Made by a program: the position numbers and the translations under genes. Under the pieces are notes generated by a model. That model worked only from the letters and a program-made list of their open reading frames with translations, had not been told where the DNA came from and did not search any database. From Chitinophagaceae bacterium (GTDB lineage Bacteria > Bacteroidota > Bacteroidia > Chitinophagales > Chitinophagaceae), in assembly GCA_016722465.1 (NCBI GenBank), contig JADKJC010000001.1, positions 1,736,001 through 1,800,000 of the forward strand: DNA of 64,000 nucleotides, read 5' to 3'. Shown here one piece after another: positions 45,827-55,274 of the stretch. How positions within the stretch are numbered: position 1 is the first letter of the stretch; each line of letters starts with the position of its first letter.

Positions 45827-48800
45827 ATGGCTCTCATCCGTTACCTGCTTACAGCAGCGGTTTGGCTATTTGCTTATGTAAACATACAGGCGCAAACAGT
45901 TTATTATCCTGCCGGGGCATCCCAGTTATTGAAGTCAACGGCAGCTGATATGGCCATGTTATTGCAGCGATCAATAGCAGGGAGTCATTTTATTGCTCAG
46001 CCATATAATTCAGTACCAGCCACAGGAATCATATTAATTTATGATGAGGCTATTGCTGCCAACCAAACCTGTAAAGTAAAAGGCAATGGAAATAATAGCC
46101 TCACTTTTTCTGCTTCGCAGGATAACGGGTTGAACTATGGCATCTACGAATACCTGCATCAATTAGGATTTCGGTTTTATCAACCCGGTGCTGCCTGGGA
46201 AATCATTCCTCCCCTCGGCTCCCCCTATATATCAACAGATACTGTATACTCCTGTAAATTCAACTATAAAACCTGGTTTATCAGCGGCGGCTGCAGTACC
46301 TGGGCCATGGATAATAACAGTAGTTATTATTGGGATACTTATTATGGAGAGAATGGGCACCAGTGGGCATTGTATCAACGCAGGAATAACATGGTGGGGG
46401 GTATCCGTTTTGCAGGCCACCGGGATGATATCATGACAACAGCGTACAAGGCCAACCTGCAAAACAACCCCTGCTATGTAGCGCCTTACAATGGTTCAAG
46501 AGCAGCTACCGGACAGTCAGTAGCAGATGTAAACAATATTGCAGCCATGCAATTGTGGAGTACTTCCATAGAGAAACAATACACACAATTCAGGAATACC
46601 ATTTTTGGCAATGCTGATATTTATAAAAACTATTACCGGAATTTTAATTATGCTTATGGAAGTATTGGCATAGAAGTGCCGGATGGCGCACACTGGGCCA
46701 ATTCAACAGAATATAGTTGCGGCAACGCAAAATTTATTAAGGAAAGCGACCAGCACTTTACACTGGCCAATTTTACCGCTGCAGCGATCAATGCGGTTTA
46801 CCCGGACAAACGGTTCCAGCTATATGCTTATGACAGCCATGCAGATCTGCCTTCATCCAACATAACCATCAATGCAAACATTGATGTGCAGGTGGTACCC
46901 ACTGCATTCCAGAATGAAACCAGTTCAAAAGGTTTGCTGAACAGGTGGTATGGCCGAACCCACAATATTTCTGAATATCATTATTTAAACCTGGCGCAAT
47001 GGAGTGGAGAAACGCCCTCTTTTTATTTGGATGACCTGAAAACCACTGTTGCAAGATTAAAAGAAAAACAAAGCCAGGGCATTGTGTGGGAGGCAGCGCC
47101 TTCAAAATTTGCAAGCCTTCCTTTTTTATTGGCGGCTAATTCATCGCTAAAGAATAATATTGCGTTAGATGACGAACTCCATGCGTTTTGCAATAACCTT
47201 TTTGATAATGCGGCCGGCACCATCTATCAATTGCTGCAGCACTGGAGTAATGATAAAACAGTAACGGTATCCAACGGCATACAGGACAACAAATACAAAC
47301 TGCCATTTTATTTTCAGTTGGTAAACCAGGCCGCAACAGAAACACAAAATGCATCGCCGGTAGTAAAAGAGCGTGTCCGTGAATTAAAAGCATACCTGCA
47401 TTATATGCAGCTGTATTATGACTGGATATTTGACCAGCGCCCGGTTGATCACAAAAAAGAAAAAGCTGCTGCATTGTGTTTGTACCTGGCTAAAATAAAC
47501 CGGCTGCAAGTTGTAAACAGCTATTTTCTTATCAATGACATTGTAAACAGGTACCAAACAACGGATAATGTTTATAGCCGGTACAACATTACCAATGGAA
47601 CGGCTTATCAAAATGGCACATTGCCATTAATTAATGCGGAGGAAATTGAAAATGATTTTACTGCTGATCTTGCAATGCAAAACAGTTTCACCGGTCAGTT
47701 TTTTTATAAAAATGCCAATGAAATAAAAGCACAATTTGAAAACAGTAATCTGTTGCCGTTAGAAAAAATAAACGTTCAGGTGGGTTATACAAACGGTAAG
47801 GATTATTCTGCCAGGAGTGAATTTTATTTTATAGCAGACAAGGCAGGAAGTGTCACCATTAAATACAACCCCAGGTTTGATATGCCGGGTAAAGGGTATA
47901 TCAATTTTACCGTGGAAGCCGTTGATCAAACATTGGGGATCCTCAAGGATTTTTCTATTGATAACAACAGTAGCCAGGGTGTTTTGTATGTTGCGCTGCC
48001 GGAAGCAGGAACTTATAAACTGTCCATCGTATCAAAATATAAATCAGCCGCTGCAATCACCATCACTACCAATGGCAATTACTTTTATAAGAACGGGCCT
48101 TTTCTTGGTAACACTGTAGAGAATTATCGTGGTGACCTGTTGAGCCTTCCCGGGTATTTTTATGTGCCACCGGGTATCGACAAAGTTTATTTCAGCCTCA
48201 ATAACTCTAACCCCGGCGGTGCCGGCTTTGCTACTGCAGCTGAAGTGGGCAAAGCTTTTGTATTTAAAGATAATGGCAACAATACGGTTGAACCGGCACT
48301 GGTAAATACGTCAGACTCTGCATTGTTTTACCTGAAGGTGCCATCGGGCAGTCATGGTGCTTTCTGGCAATCATTTAAAATGGAACAATACCGGTTGTGC
48401 TTTGCCAATACCAGCAACATACAATGGTATGCAAGAAGAAAATCCTGCACAGCAGCTGATTTTACAGCGGTAATAAAGCCGGGCAGTGAAACATGCATCA
48501 CACAATTAAAAACAACAGCCGCAGCCAATAACCTGCAGTGGCAGGTGTACGATGCCCAGCAATGGCACAACTATAATAATGTTCAGGAGATTAACCTGCC
48601 GGAAAATATTTCACCCAATGCCATTGTTACTTTAAAAACTGGAGAATATTGCATGATAACCAAACGCATTGGAGATGATCCTGTCTACATCCGTCAAAAG
48701 ACAGCTTGTGCCACAGGAGCTACTACTGTAGATGCTTCTACTAAAGTGTTGCTTTATCCCAACCCCGGAACAGGCCTGTTCAAATGCACACAAAACGGCG

Positions 48801-48967
48801 AGCCGGTAATTGCAGAAGAGATCAACGTTCACAATGTGACGGGGATAAGGATGGCAAACTTCACCAATACACAGCAATTTAATATTGCCGCTTTGCCTCC
48901 CGGAGTATATTTCTATACATTGCTCATCAATAAGAGCGTTTATAAAGGAAAGCTGGTGAAGATATAA
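45827..48967 (+). CDS. Large T9SS-exported protein with glycosidase-like (DUF4838-type) N-terminal half
   Basis: 1046 residues. Signal peptide (ALIRYLLTAAVWLFAYVNIQA-QT). Residues 25-130 resemble the small N-terminal domain of GH20/GH67-type glycosidases (DNGLNYGIYEYLHQLGFRFYQPG). Residues about 140-620 resemble DUF4838-like glycosidase-related proteins (NNMVGGIRFAGHRDDIM, GSIGIEVPDGAHW, YHYLNLAQWSGETPSF). Beta-sandwich segments follow to about 960. The final 80 residues (LLYPNPGTGLFKCTQ, then GVYFYTLLINKSVYKGKLVKI) are a type A T9SS sorting domain. It is likely secreted or surface bound and polysaccharide directed; catalytic residues cannot be assigned. Next to a GH109-like gene, it may act on amino-sugar glycans. 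Confidence 0.8.
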   Translation: MALIRYLLTAAVWLFAYVNIQAQTVYYPAGASQLLKSTAADMAMLLQRSIAGSHFIAQPYNSVPATGIILIYDEAIAANQTCKVKGNGNNSLTFSASQDNGLNYGIYEYLHQLGFRFYQPGAAWEIIPPLGSPYISTDTVYSCKFNYKTWFISGGCSTWAMDNNSSYYWDTYYGENGHQWALYQRRNNMVGGIRFAGHRDDIMTTAYKANLQNNPCYVAPYNGSRAATGQSVADVNNIAAMQLWSTSIEKQYTQFRNTIFGNADIYKNYYRNFNYAYGSIGIEVPDGAHWANSTEYSCGNAKFIKESDQHFTLANFTAAAINAVYPDKRFQLYAYDSHADLPSSNITINANIDVQVVPTAFQNETSSKGLLNRWYGRTHNISEYHYLNLAQWSGETPSFYLDDLKTTVARLKEKQSQGIVWEAAPSKFASLPFLLAANSSLKNNIALDDELHAFCNNLFDNAAGTIYQLLQHWSNDKTVTVSNGIQDNKYKLPFYFQLVNQAATETQNASPVVKERVRELKAYLHYMQLYYDWIFDQRPVDHKKEKAAALCLYLAKINRLQVVNSYFLINDIVNRYQTTDNVYSRYNITNGTAYQNGTLPLINAEEIENDFTADLAMQNSFTGQFFYKNANEIKAQFENSNLLPLEKINVQVGYTNGKDYSARSEFYFIADKAGSVTIKYNPRFDMPGKGYINFTVEAVDQTLGILKDFSIDNNSSQGVLYVALPEAGTYKLSIVSKYKSAAAITITTNGNYFYKNGPFLGNTVENYRGDLLSLPGYFYVPPGIDKVYFSLNNSNPGGAGFATAAEVGKAFVFKDNGNNTVEPALVNTSDSALFYLKVPSGSHGAFWQSFKMEQYRLCFANTSNIQWYARRKSCTAADFTAVIKPGSETCITQLKTTAAANNLQWQVYDAQQWHNYNNVQEINLPENISPNAIVTLKTGEYCMITKRIGDDPVYIRQKTACATGATTVDASTKVLLYPNPGTGLFKCTQNGEPVIAEEINVHNVTGIRMANFTNTQQFNIAALPPGVYFYTLLINKSVYKGKLVKI

Positions 48968-49079
48968 TGGCTTTGCAGTTTAAATATCTGCTGTGCAGCT
49001 AGCCTGGCAATATCGCCGGTGGCAATATGTTTTTGCTGCATTCATTTGCGCTCAAACACTCATTCCAACTAAATTTCGT

Positions 49080-49087
49080 TACTTTTG
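49080..49087 (+). promoter_or_regulatory. -7 box (TACTTTTG) of uppS
   Basis: A perfect TAnnTTTG match 34 bases before ATG 49122. No good -33 element at normal spacing. Confidence 0.5.
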
Positions 49088-49121
49088 CGGCCTTAATTAA
49101 CCGTTCGCTTATCAGTTTGAT

Positions 49122-49886
49122 ATGAGTTTAAAGGATAAGATCGATTTGAAGGGACTGCCCCGGCACATTGCTATCATAATGGATGGCAATGGAAGATGGG
49201 CGCAGGAAAAAGGGGAAGACCGTCTTTTTGGCCACCTGCATGGTGTGGAAAGTGTCCGCAACATTGTAGAAGGCTGTGCAGAATTAGGTATCGAATACCT
49301 CACGTTATATGCCTTTAGTACTGAAAACTGGGATAGGCCAGCCAACGAGGTAAGTGGTTTAATGGAAATACTCGTTGATACTATCCGCAAGGAAGTGCCC
49401 ACGCTGAATAAGAATAATATCAAGTTGCATGTAATTGGTGACCTGGATATGTTGCCGGATACTGCCAGGCAGGCCCTGGAAGAAGCATTGCTTGAAACTG
49501 GTAACAATACCGGTTTAAATTTGGTTATGGCACTCAGTTACAGCAGCCGCTGGGAATTGGTGAATGCAGTAAAAAATATTGCTGCTGATGTAAAGAAAGG
49601 ACTGCTGCAACCGGAAGGCATTAACCAGGAAACCCTGCAGCATTATCTTACTACCAGTGAGTTTCCAGACCCGGAGCTGATGATACGTACCAGTGGAGAA
49701 TATCGTATCAGCAATTTTTTATTGTACCAACTGGCTTATGCTGAATTATATTTTACAAATACCAGGTGGCCTGATTTCAGGAAAGATAATTTATATGAAG
49801 CCATTTTGGATTTTCAACAAAGAGAAAGGAGGTTTGGCAAAACCGGAGAACAGGTAAGCAAAGAGGAAAAGCTGGCAAAACCCTAA
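49122..49886 (+). CDS. uppS: Isoprenyl transferase (undecaprenyl diphosphate synthase)
   Basis: 254 residues. HIAIIMDGNGRWAQEKG has the catalytic Asp, LTLYAFSTENWDRP is the second motif, and PELMIRTSGEYRISNFLLYQLAYAELYFT is the substrate-binding C-terminal signature. It makes the C55 lipid carrier for peptidoglycan and surface glycans. First of the uppS-bamA-ompH-ompH-murI block, all on the plus strand. Confidence 0.95.
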   Translation: MSLKDKIDLKGLPRHIAIIMDGNGRWAQEKGEDRLFGHLHGVESVRNIVEGCAELGIEYLTLYAFSTENWDRPANEVSGLMEILVDTIRKEVPTLNKNNIKLHVIGDLDMLPDTARQALEEALLETGNNTGLNLVMALSYSSRWELVNAVKNIAADVKKGLLQPEGINQETLQHYLTTSEFPDPELMIRTSGEYRISNFLLYQLAYAELYFTNTRWPDFRKDNLYEAILDFQQRERRFGKTGEQVSKEEKLAKP

Positions 49887-49999
49887 CAGGAATATCAGTA
49901 ATAAAGAAAAATAACAGCGGTCGTATAAAGGCAGCAATAGATGGTTTAACAAATAGTTTTAATAATAGCAAGTATATTGCCGACCGTAAAAAATATTTG

Positions 50000-52735
50000 A
50001 TGCAGAGGATTTACCAGAACTTTTTATTTATTGTAATAGCAGTGTTTAGCAGTCAATTAGCGGCTGCCCAGGTAACTGACACAACCCCGGTTTCTATTAA
50101 CCCTCAATTACTTGAAATATTCAATAACAGGGTGCCAAAAGAATATACCATTGCAGGTATATCCGTAACCGGTAACCAATCGTTCGACCCAAATCTTATT
50201 ATTTCAATTTCAGGCCTTGCCGTTGGCGATAAAGTGCTGATTCCGGGTACTGATGCATTTAATAAAGTCATTACCAAGTTGTGGAAGCAAAACCTGATTG
50301 CAGATGTGGAAGTATATCTTACCAATCTGGTAGGCACCAATTTGTATGTAGAGTTAGCAGTTACTGAACGACCCAGGCTGGCAGATGTTAAATTTATCGG
50401 GATAAAAAAAGGAGAAAAGGAAGACCTGGAGGCAAAAACAGCATTGTCAAGAGACAGGGTGGTAACCGAAAACATGAAAGTAAGCGCTCTGGATGCCATC
50501 CGTAAGTTTTATACAGAGAAGTCGTTTGGAAATGTTACTGTTAGTATGAAGGAAGAACCTGCAGTTGGTACTCCCAATGCAGTTGTATTAGTTTTTACAA
50601 TTGATAAGGGAAGTAAAGTAAAAGTAAACTCATTAAACTTTGCCGGCAATGAAGCCATCCCCGATGGTAAGCTTAAAAAGCAAATGAAGGGCACAAAGGA
50701 AAAATCAAGGTTTACATTGAACCCACTGGAATATCATAGTCCATATAACGATACTAGCCGGAATACTACGTTTAAAGAATACCTGGAGGATTATGGATTT
50801 CTTTCAATATCCAAAACGAAAGATGCCATTGATCCTTATTTCCGCTTTAAGTTGTTTACTTCAGCAAAATTCAACCCACAGAAATATGAAGAAGACAAAG
50901 AAAAGCTGCTTGACTTTTACAATGCAGAAGGTTTTAGAGATGCGGTGATTGTAGCTGATACTACAATTCCAAATTCAAAAGGCAACCTGGATATACACGT
51001 TAAGGTAAATGAGGGAAGCAAGTATTATTTTGGTGATATTGCCTGGCGTGGTAACACAAAATACTCTGACTCTGTGCTGAATTTGCTCCTCGCCATTAAA
51101 AAAGGAGATATTTATAACAATGAATTGCTTAATAAAAGACTGGGTAAAATTCCATCAGCCGATGGCGGCGATATCCAAAGCCTTTACATGGATGATGGTT
51201 ATTTGTTTTTTAGAGTAGAGCCGGTAGAAACTTCCGTGTATAATGATACCATCAACTTTGAGATACGCTTGCAGGAAGGCCCGCAGGCTACCATTGGTAA
51301 AATTGACATTAGCGGCAATGACAAAACAAAAGATTATGTGGTGCGCCGTGAATTAAGAACAGTACCCGGCGAAAAATTCAGCCGTTCGGATATTATCCGT
51401 ACACAAAGGGAGCTCGGACAGCTGGGTTTTTTCAATCCTGAAAAAATTGTACCCAACATTGTACCCAATGCAGACAACGGCACGGTGGATATCAACTGGG
51501 CTGTGGAGGAAAAATCTAATGACCAGCTGGAATTATCTGCTGGTTTTGGCGGCGGCATTGGTTTAACCGGAACACTGGGTATTACCTTCAATAACTTTTC
51601 TATTAACAATATTTTTAACAAAAGCACCTGGGATCCTTTACCATCGGGTAGCGGTCAAAAACTGAGTGCAAGGATCCAGTCAAATGGCCGTGCTTTTAGA
51701 ACTTACAATTTTTCCTTTACCGAGCCATGGCTTGGTGGCAGAAAACGCAATTCCTTTTCAGTAAGTTTTTACAATACCAAACAGTCCAATTCATACAATC
51801 AGCTAACCGGTCAGTATTGTAGCTCCTGCGGCGACACGTCCTACCTTAGAATATTGGGAGCAAGTATCGCACTGGGCAAACAATTAAAATGGCCGGATGA
51901 CTATTTCTCTCTCACCACATCACTGAACTTCCAGCAGTATAAACTCAGAAATTATGCAGTAAGTGGTTTTGGCGGATTGAGTGATGGAACATCCACCAAT
52001 ATCAGTTTAAAACTTTCACTTGCACGTTATGCAGCATCGGGTAGCCCCATCTTTCCAACTGGTGGGTCAAACTTTATGCTTAGTGGTCAGTTTACCTTGC
52101 CTTACACGTTGCTGGGCTGGGTAAAAGAAAGTGATAACCAGTTCAAACTTCCTGAGTTTCATAAATGGTTATTTACCGGCGAATACTATGTGCCGATAGG
52201 GATGGCAAAGGGAGCAGAAAAAAACCGCCAGTTCATTTTGAAAGTGGCTGCTAAATATGGCTTTATTGGGAAGTACGACAGCAAAAAAGACATTTCTCCA
52301 TTTGAGCGTTTTCAGTTGGGTGATGCCGGCCTGAGTAACAACTATGGTTTATTGGGGTATGATATCATTGCTCACAGAGGTTATCCTGTATATTCAAGCT
52401 CCGATCCAAAAGTGAACCCTGAAAATGTTACACAATCGCAGTTTTTTACCATTTTTAATAAATACACTGTTGAGTTGCGTTATCCTTTCAGTACCAACCC
52501 CAGCAGCACTATTTATGGATTGGCTTTTTTTGAAGCGGCCAATGGATGGTATTCTTTTAAAGACTACAATCCATTTAAACTACGCCGATCTGCAGGGGTG
52601 GGTATGCGTTTCTTCCTGCCAATGTTTGGTTTGTTAGGATTTGATTATGGAATTGGATTTGACAGGATCAAGGCAGGTGAGCCATTGAAAAATGCGTACA
52701 AATTCACCTTTATGCTTGGGCAGGAACCTCAGTAA
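50000..52735 (+). CDS. bamA: Outer-membrane protein assembly factor BamA
   Basis: 911 residues from ATG 50000. Signal peptide (MQRIYQNFLFIVIAVFSSQLAAA-QV). Five POTRA domains at about 45-480 (KEYTIAGISVTGNQSFDPNLIISISGL, RLADVKFIGIKKGEKEDLEAK, VKVNSLNFAGNEAIPDGKLKKQM, KYYFGDIAWRGNTKYSD, IGKIDISGNDKTKDYVVRREL). The Omp85 barrel follows with the FTEPWLGGRKRNSFSVSFYN strand. It folds barrel proteins into the outer membrane. The two downstream OmpH/Skp-like chaperone genes support this. Confidence 0.95.
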   Translation: MQRIYQNFLFIVIAVFSSQLAAAQVTDTTPVSINPQLLEIFNNRVPKEYTIAGISVTGNQSFDPNLIISISGLAVGDKVLIPGTDAFNKVITKLWKQNLIADVEVYLTNLVGTNLYVELAVTERPRLADVKFIGIKKGEKEDLEAKTALSRDRVVTENMKVSALDAIRKFYTEKSFGNVTVSMKEEPAVGTPNAVVLVFTIDKGSKVKVNSLNFAGNEAIPDGKLKKQMKGTKEKSRFTLNPLEYHSPYNDTSRNTTFKEYLEDYGFLSISKTKDAIDPYFRFKLFTSAKFNPQKYEEDKEKLLDFYNAEGFRDAVIVADTTIPNSKGNLDIHVKVNEGSKYYFGDIAWRGNTKYSDSVLNLLLAIKKGDIYNNELLNKRLGKIPSADGGDIQSLYMDDGYLFFRVEPVETSVYNDTINFEIRLQEGPQATIGKIDISGNDKTKDYVVRRELRTVPGEKFSRSDIIRTQRELGQLGFFNPEKIVPNIVPNADNGTVDINWAVEEKSNDQLELSAGFGGGIGLTGTLGITFNNFSINNIFNKSTWDPLPSGSGQKLSARIQSNGRAFRTYNFSFTEPWLGGRKRNSFSVSFYNTKQSNSYNQLTGQYCSSCGDTSYLRILGASIALGKQLKWPDDYFSLTTSLNFQQYKLRNYAVSGFGGLSDGTSTNISLKLSLARYAASGSPIFPTGGSNFMLSGQFTLPYTLLGWVKESDNQFKLPEFHKWLFTGEYYVPIGMAKGAEKNRQFILKVAAKYGFIGKYDSKKDISPFERFQLGDAGLSNNYGLLGYDIIAHRGYPVYSSSDPKVNPENVTQSQFFTIFNKYTVELRYPFSTNPSSTIYGLAFFEAANGWYSFKDYNPFKLRRSAGVGMRFFLPMFGLLGFDYGIGFDRIKAGEPLKNAYKFTFMLGQEPQ

Positions 52736-52780
52736 ATTACGGATGGATAATCGTTTATTTGCAACATAAAAAATACTACC

Positions 52781-53293
52781 ATGAAAAAGTATCTTTTTCT
52801 TACCGCTTGCCTGTTATTCATGGCAATTTATGTAAACGCACAGCGCTATGCTGTGATAGACTCAAAATACATACTGGAAAAACTACCCGAGTATAAAGAA
52901 TCACAGGCAAGACTTGACCAGTTTAGCACCCAATGGCAGCAGGAGATAGAAGCCAAACAGGCCGCTTTGGACAAGATGTATAAAGATTATGATGCAGAAC
53001 AGGTAATGCTGAGTGACGAGCTGAAAAAAAAACGGGAAGATGAATTATACAATAAGGAAAAAGAAGTGAGGGATCTTCAGAAAAAAAGATTCGGTTTTGA
53101 AGGGGATCTGTTTAAAAAAAGGCAGGAGTTGATAAAACCTATACAGGACAAGGTTTATACTGCTATACAAAAACTGGCTGTTGACAAATCTTATGACTTT
53201 ATTTTGGATAAAAGTGAAGGAATTACTGTTATATTTGCCGACCCAAAACTGGACAGGAGTGATGATGTGCTGAAGTTTTTGGGTGTTAAATAA
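52781..53293 (+). CDS. OmpH/Skp-family periplasmic chaperone (first copy)
   Basis: 170 residues. Signal peptide (MKKYLFLTACLLFMAIYVNA-QR), then the OmpH start RYAVIDSKYILEKLPEYKESQARLDQF and a long charged coiled coil (QEIEAKQAALDKMYKDYDAEQ, then KKKREDELYNKEKEVRDLQKK). The family holds unfolded outer-membrane proteins in the periplasm. 45 bp after bamA; the pair is conserved in Bacteroidota. Confidence 0.92.
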   Translation: MKKYLFLTACLLFMAIYVNAQRYAVIDSKYILEKLPEYKESQARLDQFSTQWQQEIEAKQAALDKMYKDYDAEQVMLSDELKKKREDELYNKEKEVRDLQKKRFGFEGDLFKKRQELIKPIQDKVYTAIQKLAVDKSYDFILDKSEGITVIFADPKLDRSDDVLKFLGVK

Positions 53294-53393
53294 TTCACAA
53301 TAGGCGCTGGGGGTGCAGCCAGGTATTGATAAAAATATTCTTAGGCTTGCTTATTGTCAACTAAAAAAAATTAAAGTATAATTATTCACAAGC

Positions 53394-53434
53394 ACTTGCC
53401 CTGCCTCTGAAGTAAAATGCCAGGCAAGTTTTTT
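53394..53434 (+). terminator. Terminator or attenuator between the two ompH genes
   Basis: ACTTGCC pairs with GGCAAGT across a 22-base loop, followed by six T. It ends 17 bases before the next ATG, so partial termination would lower expression of the second ompH and of murI. Confidence 0.6.
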
Positions 53435-53451
53435 AAACATCTGAACAAAAA

Positions 53452-54003
53452 ATGAAAAAAGCAGTACTATTATTAGTGATTACAGTTTTAATAATTGGGA
53501 TTACCAGCAGTGCATCTGCACAAGGAAAAATTGGATATATCAGTACAGAAGAATTGATTGGGTCAATGCCTGAAACTGAAGTTGCCAATACACAGTTGCA
53601 GGAATACCAGGGTTCTTTACAGCAACAGGGCAATGATTACCAAAGGGAGTTGTATGAAAAGGACAGCATCTTTGGTGCAGATTCAGCTAAGTTTACTGCT
53701 GTTCAAAAAGAATTAAAAAGAAATGACCTGATCGCTTTGTATCAAAAATATCAAGGCTGGAACCAGACTATGCAGCAAATGATTCAGCAAAAATCACAGG
53801 ACCTGATCGTTCCTATCAGGACTAAAGCGCTGGATGCTATTAAAGCAGCGGCAAAAGAAAACGGCTATACTTATGTTTTAGAGTCTGCAGCAGTATTGGT
53901 TGGCCCTCCCGGGGACGATATCCTGCCACTGGTAAAAAAGAAACTTGGTGTTAAAGATTCAGCTCCTGCAAAACCGGCAGCAGGTGGCTTAAAAAGACAA
54001 TAA
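53452..54003 (+). CDS. OmpH/Skp-family periplasmic chaperone (second copy)
   Basis: 183 residues. Signal peptide (MKKAVLLLVITVLIIGITSSASA-QG), the OmpH start KIGYISTEELIGSMPETEVANTQL, a coiled coil rich in Gln (YQGSLQQQGNDYQRELYEKD, then MQQMIQQKSQDLIVPIRTKALDAIKAAAKENGY) and a short Pro/Ala tail. Same role as the first copy. Confidence 0.92.
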   Translation: MKKAVLLLVITVLIIGITSSASAQGKIGYISTEELIGSMPETEVANTQLQEYQGSLQQQGNDYQRELYEKDSIFGADSAKFTAVQKELKRNDLIALYQKYQGWNQTMQQMIQQKSQDLIVPIRTKALDAIKAAAKENGYTYVLESAAVLVGPPGDDILPLVKKKLGVKDSAPAKPAAGGLKRQ

Positions 54004-54022
54004 TTAATTTGAAATGATATTC

Positions 54023-54060
54023 AGAAAGCCATCTTGTTTAAAGATGGCTTTCTTATTTTT
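54023..54060 (+). terminator. Terminator between the second ompH gene and murI
   Basis: AGAAAGCCATCTT pairs with AAGATGGCTTTCT around a five-base loop, then TATTTTT. It ends six bases before the murI ATG. Confidence 0.75.
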
Positions 54061-54065
54061 GGTAT

Positions 54066-54886
54066 ATGAATAAAGGCCCTATTGGCATATTCGACAGCGG
54101 TTATGGCGGCCTCACAGTGTTAAAAGAAATTACTGCTAGGCTGCCACAGTATGATTACATCTATCTGGGTGATAACGCAAGAGCTCCTTACGGCACCCGG
54201 AGTTTTGATACGGTTTACCATTACACAGTACAGTGCGTGGAGTGGTTTTTTAAACAGGGTTGCTCTTTGGTGATATTGGCCTGTAACACAGCTTCTGCTA
54301 AAGCACTCCGTACCATCCAGCAAAATGACCTTCCAAAATTGGATGCTTCAAAAAGAGTGCTGGGAGTAATAAGACCAACATCCGAGATCATTGGCAACTT
54401 AAGCAAAAGCAAGCAGGTGGGCATATTGGCCACAACCGGTACGGTGCAGTCTCAATCCTACTTAATTGAAATTGAAAAATTCTTTCCTGAATGCAAAGTA
54501 TACCAGGAAGCCTGCCCTATGTGGGTTCCATTGGTGGAAAACAATGAATATAACAGCCCCGGCGCCGATTATTTTATTGAGAAACATGTAAAAACCTGCT
54601 TTCCCAATCGGCAGCTATTGATACAATCTTACTGGCCTGTACCCATTATCCCTTACTTACTGAAAAGATCAGGCAATTTGCTCCAGCAGGTTGCTCCATC
54701 ATTGCACAGGGAGCTATTGTAGCCGGCAGTCTTGTTGATTACCTGTACCGCCACCCCGATATGGAAGAAAAATGTTGCAAAGGAGGCTCGTTAAGCTTTT
54801 TTACTACTGATTCCGCAGACGATTTTGACTCAAAAGCAGCTTTTTTTTATGGAACACCAGTAAAATCAACACATTTAGCCCTTTAA
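54066..54886 (+). pseudogene. murI: Glutamate racemase MurI split by a one-base frameshift
   Basis: The first frame (54066-54722) is normal MurI up to residue 180: IGIFDSGYGGLTVL, GDNARAPYG, and the first catalytic Cys73 in LACNTASAKA. It then reads QLLIQSYWPVPIIPY, which is out of frame. The +1-shifted reading from about 54620 gives IDTILLACTHYPLLTEKIRQ with the second catalytic Cys, and runs to TAA 54886 (SFFTTDSADDF, then THLAL). One base is missing in CGGCAGCTATTGAT at about 54612-54620. MurI supplies D-glutamate for peptidoglycan and is normally essential, so an assembly error is the first suspicion. Confidence 0.9.
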
Positions 54887-54895
54887 ATGCAAAAA

Positions 54896-54928
54896 ACTTT
54901 CAACTTTAAACCTTCAACTTTCAACTTT
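54896..54928. repeat. Short CTTTCAA direct repeats
   Basis: Five near copies of C(T)TTCAACTTT in a row directly upstream of the rpmH promoter. This is low-complexity intergenic sequence and not a CRISPR array. Confidence 0.5.
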
Positions 54929-54933
54929 TCCCC

Positions 54934-54941
54934 TACCTTTG
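54934..54941 (+). promoter_or_regulatory. -7 box (TACCTTTG) of rpmH
   Basis: A perfect TAnnTTTG match about 90 bases before the rpmH ATG; the AT-rich leader has an AAGGA stretch 14 bases before the start. Confidence 0.55.
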
Positions 54942-55031
54942 CCGTCCTTTCACAAACAGCAGGGATGGTGCCCTGGTGAGTGTAACTAAAAAAAGTTTTA
55001 AAAATATTTTAAAAAGGAAAATTCTACTACA

Positions 55032-55199
55032 ATGCCAGGTAAAAAAAGAACATATCAACCACATGTACGCCGTCGTAAATCTGTTCATGGTTTTCGTAAG
55101 CGTATGCAAACTGCCAATGGACGTAAAGTATTGGCAAGCCGCAGAGCAAAAGGACGTCATAAACTGACCGTTTCCAGCGAAAGGTTTGGTAAAAAGTAA
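55032..55199 (+). CDS. rpmH: 50S ribosomal protein L34
   Basis: 55 residues beginning [16 protein letters not shown], then [20 protein letters not shown], then [16 protein letters not shown]. This is the L34 pattern with a short N-terminal extension (PGK) and a C-terminal tail seen in Bacteroidota. It binds 23S rRNA. It is followed by a strong terminator and then rnpA and yidD, the usual order. Confidence 0.95.
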   Translation: MPGKKRTYQPHVRRRKSVHGFRKRMQTANGRKVLASRRAKGRHKLTVSSERFGKK

Positions 55200-55238
55200 G
55201 AAAAATTGATATCTCACCAACGGTGAAATAAAAATAGT

Positions 55239-55262
55239 AAGCTCTCTTCGGAGAGCTTTTTT
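55239..55262 (+). terminator. rpmH terminator with TTCG tetraloop
   Basis: AAGCTCTC, TTCG loop, GAGAGCTT, then T run. Its T-tract overlaps the -7 box of rnpA. Confidence 0.85.
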
Positions 55263-55269
55263 AATTTTG
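55262..55269 (+). promoter_or_regulatory. -7 box (TAATTTTG) of rnpA
   Basis: A perfect TAnnTTTG that begins in the T-tract of the rpmH terminator and ends five bases before the TTG start of rnpA, implying a leaderless transcript. Confidence 0.45.
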
Positions 55270-55274
55270 AGTAA

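Noticed and set aside
54896..54928. CTTTCAA repeats as a CRISPR array
   Set aside because: Units are about 11 bases, without uniform spacers and without cas genes.
54976..55167. 63-codon plus-strand frame over rpmH
   Set aside because: It is in another frame of the clear L34 gene at 55032-55199.
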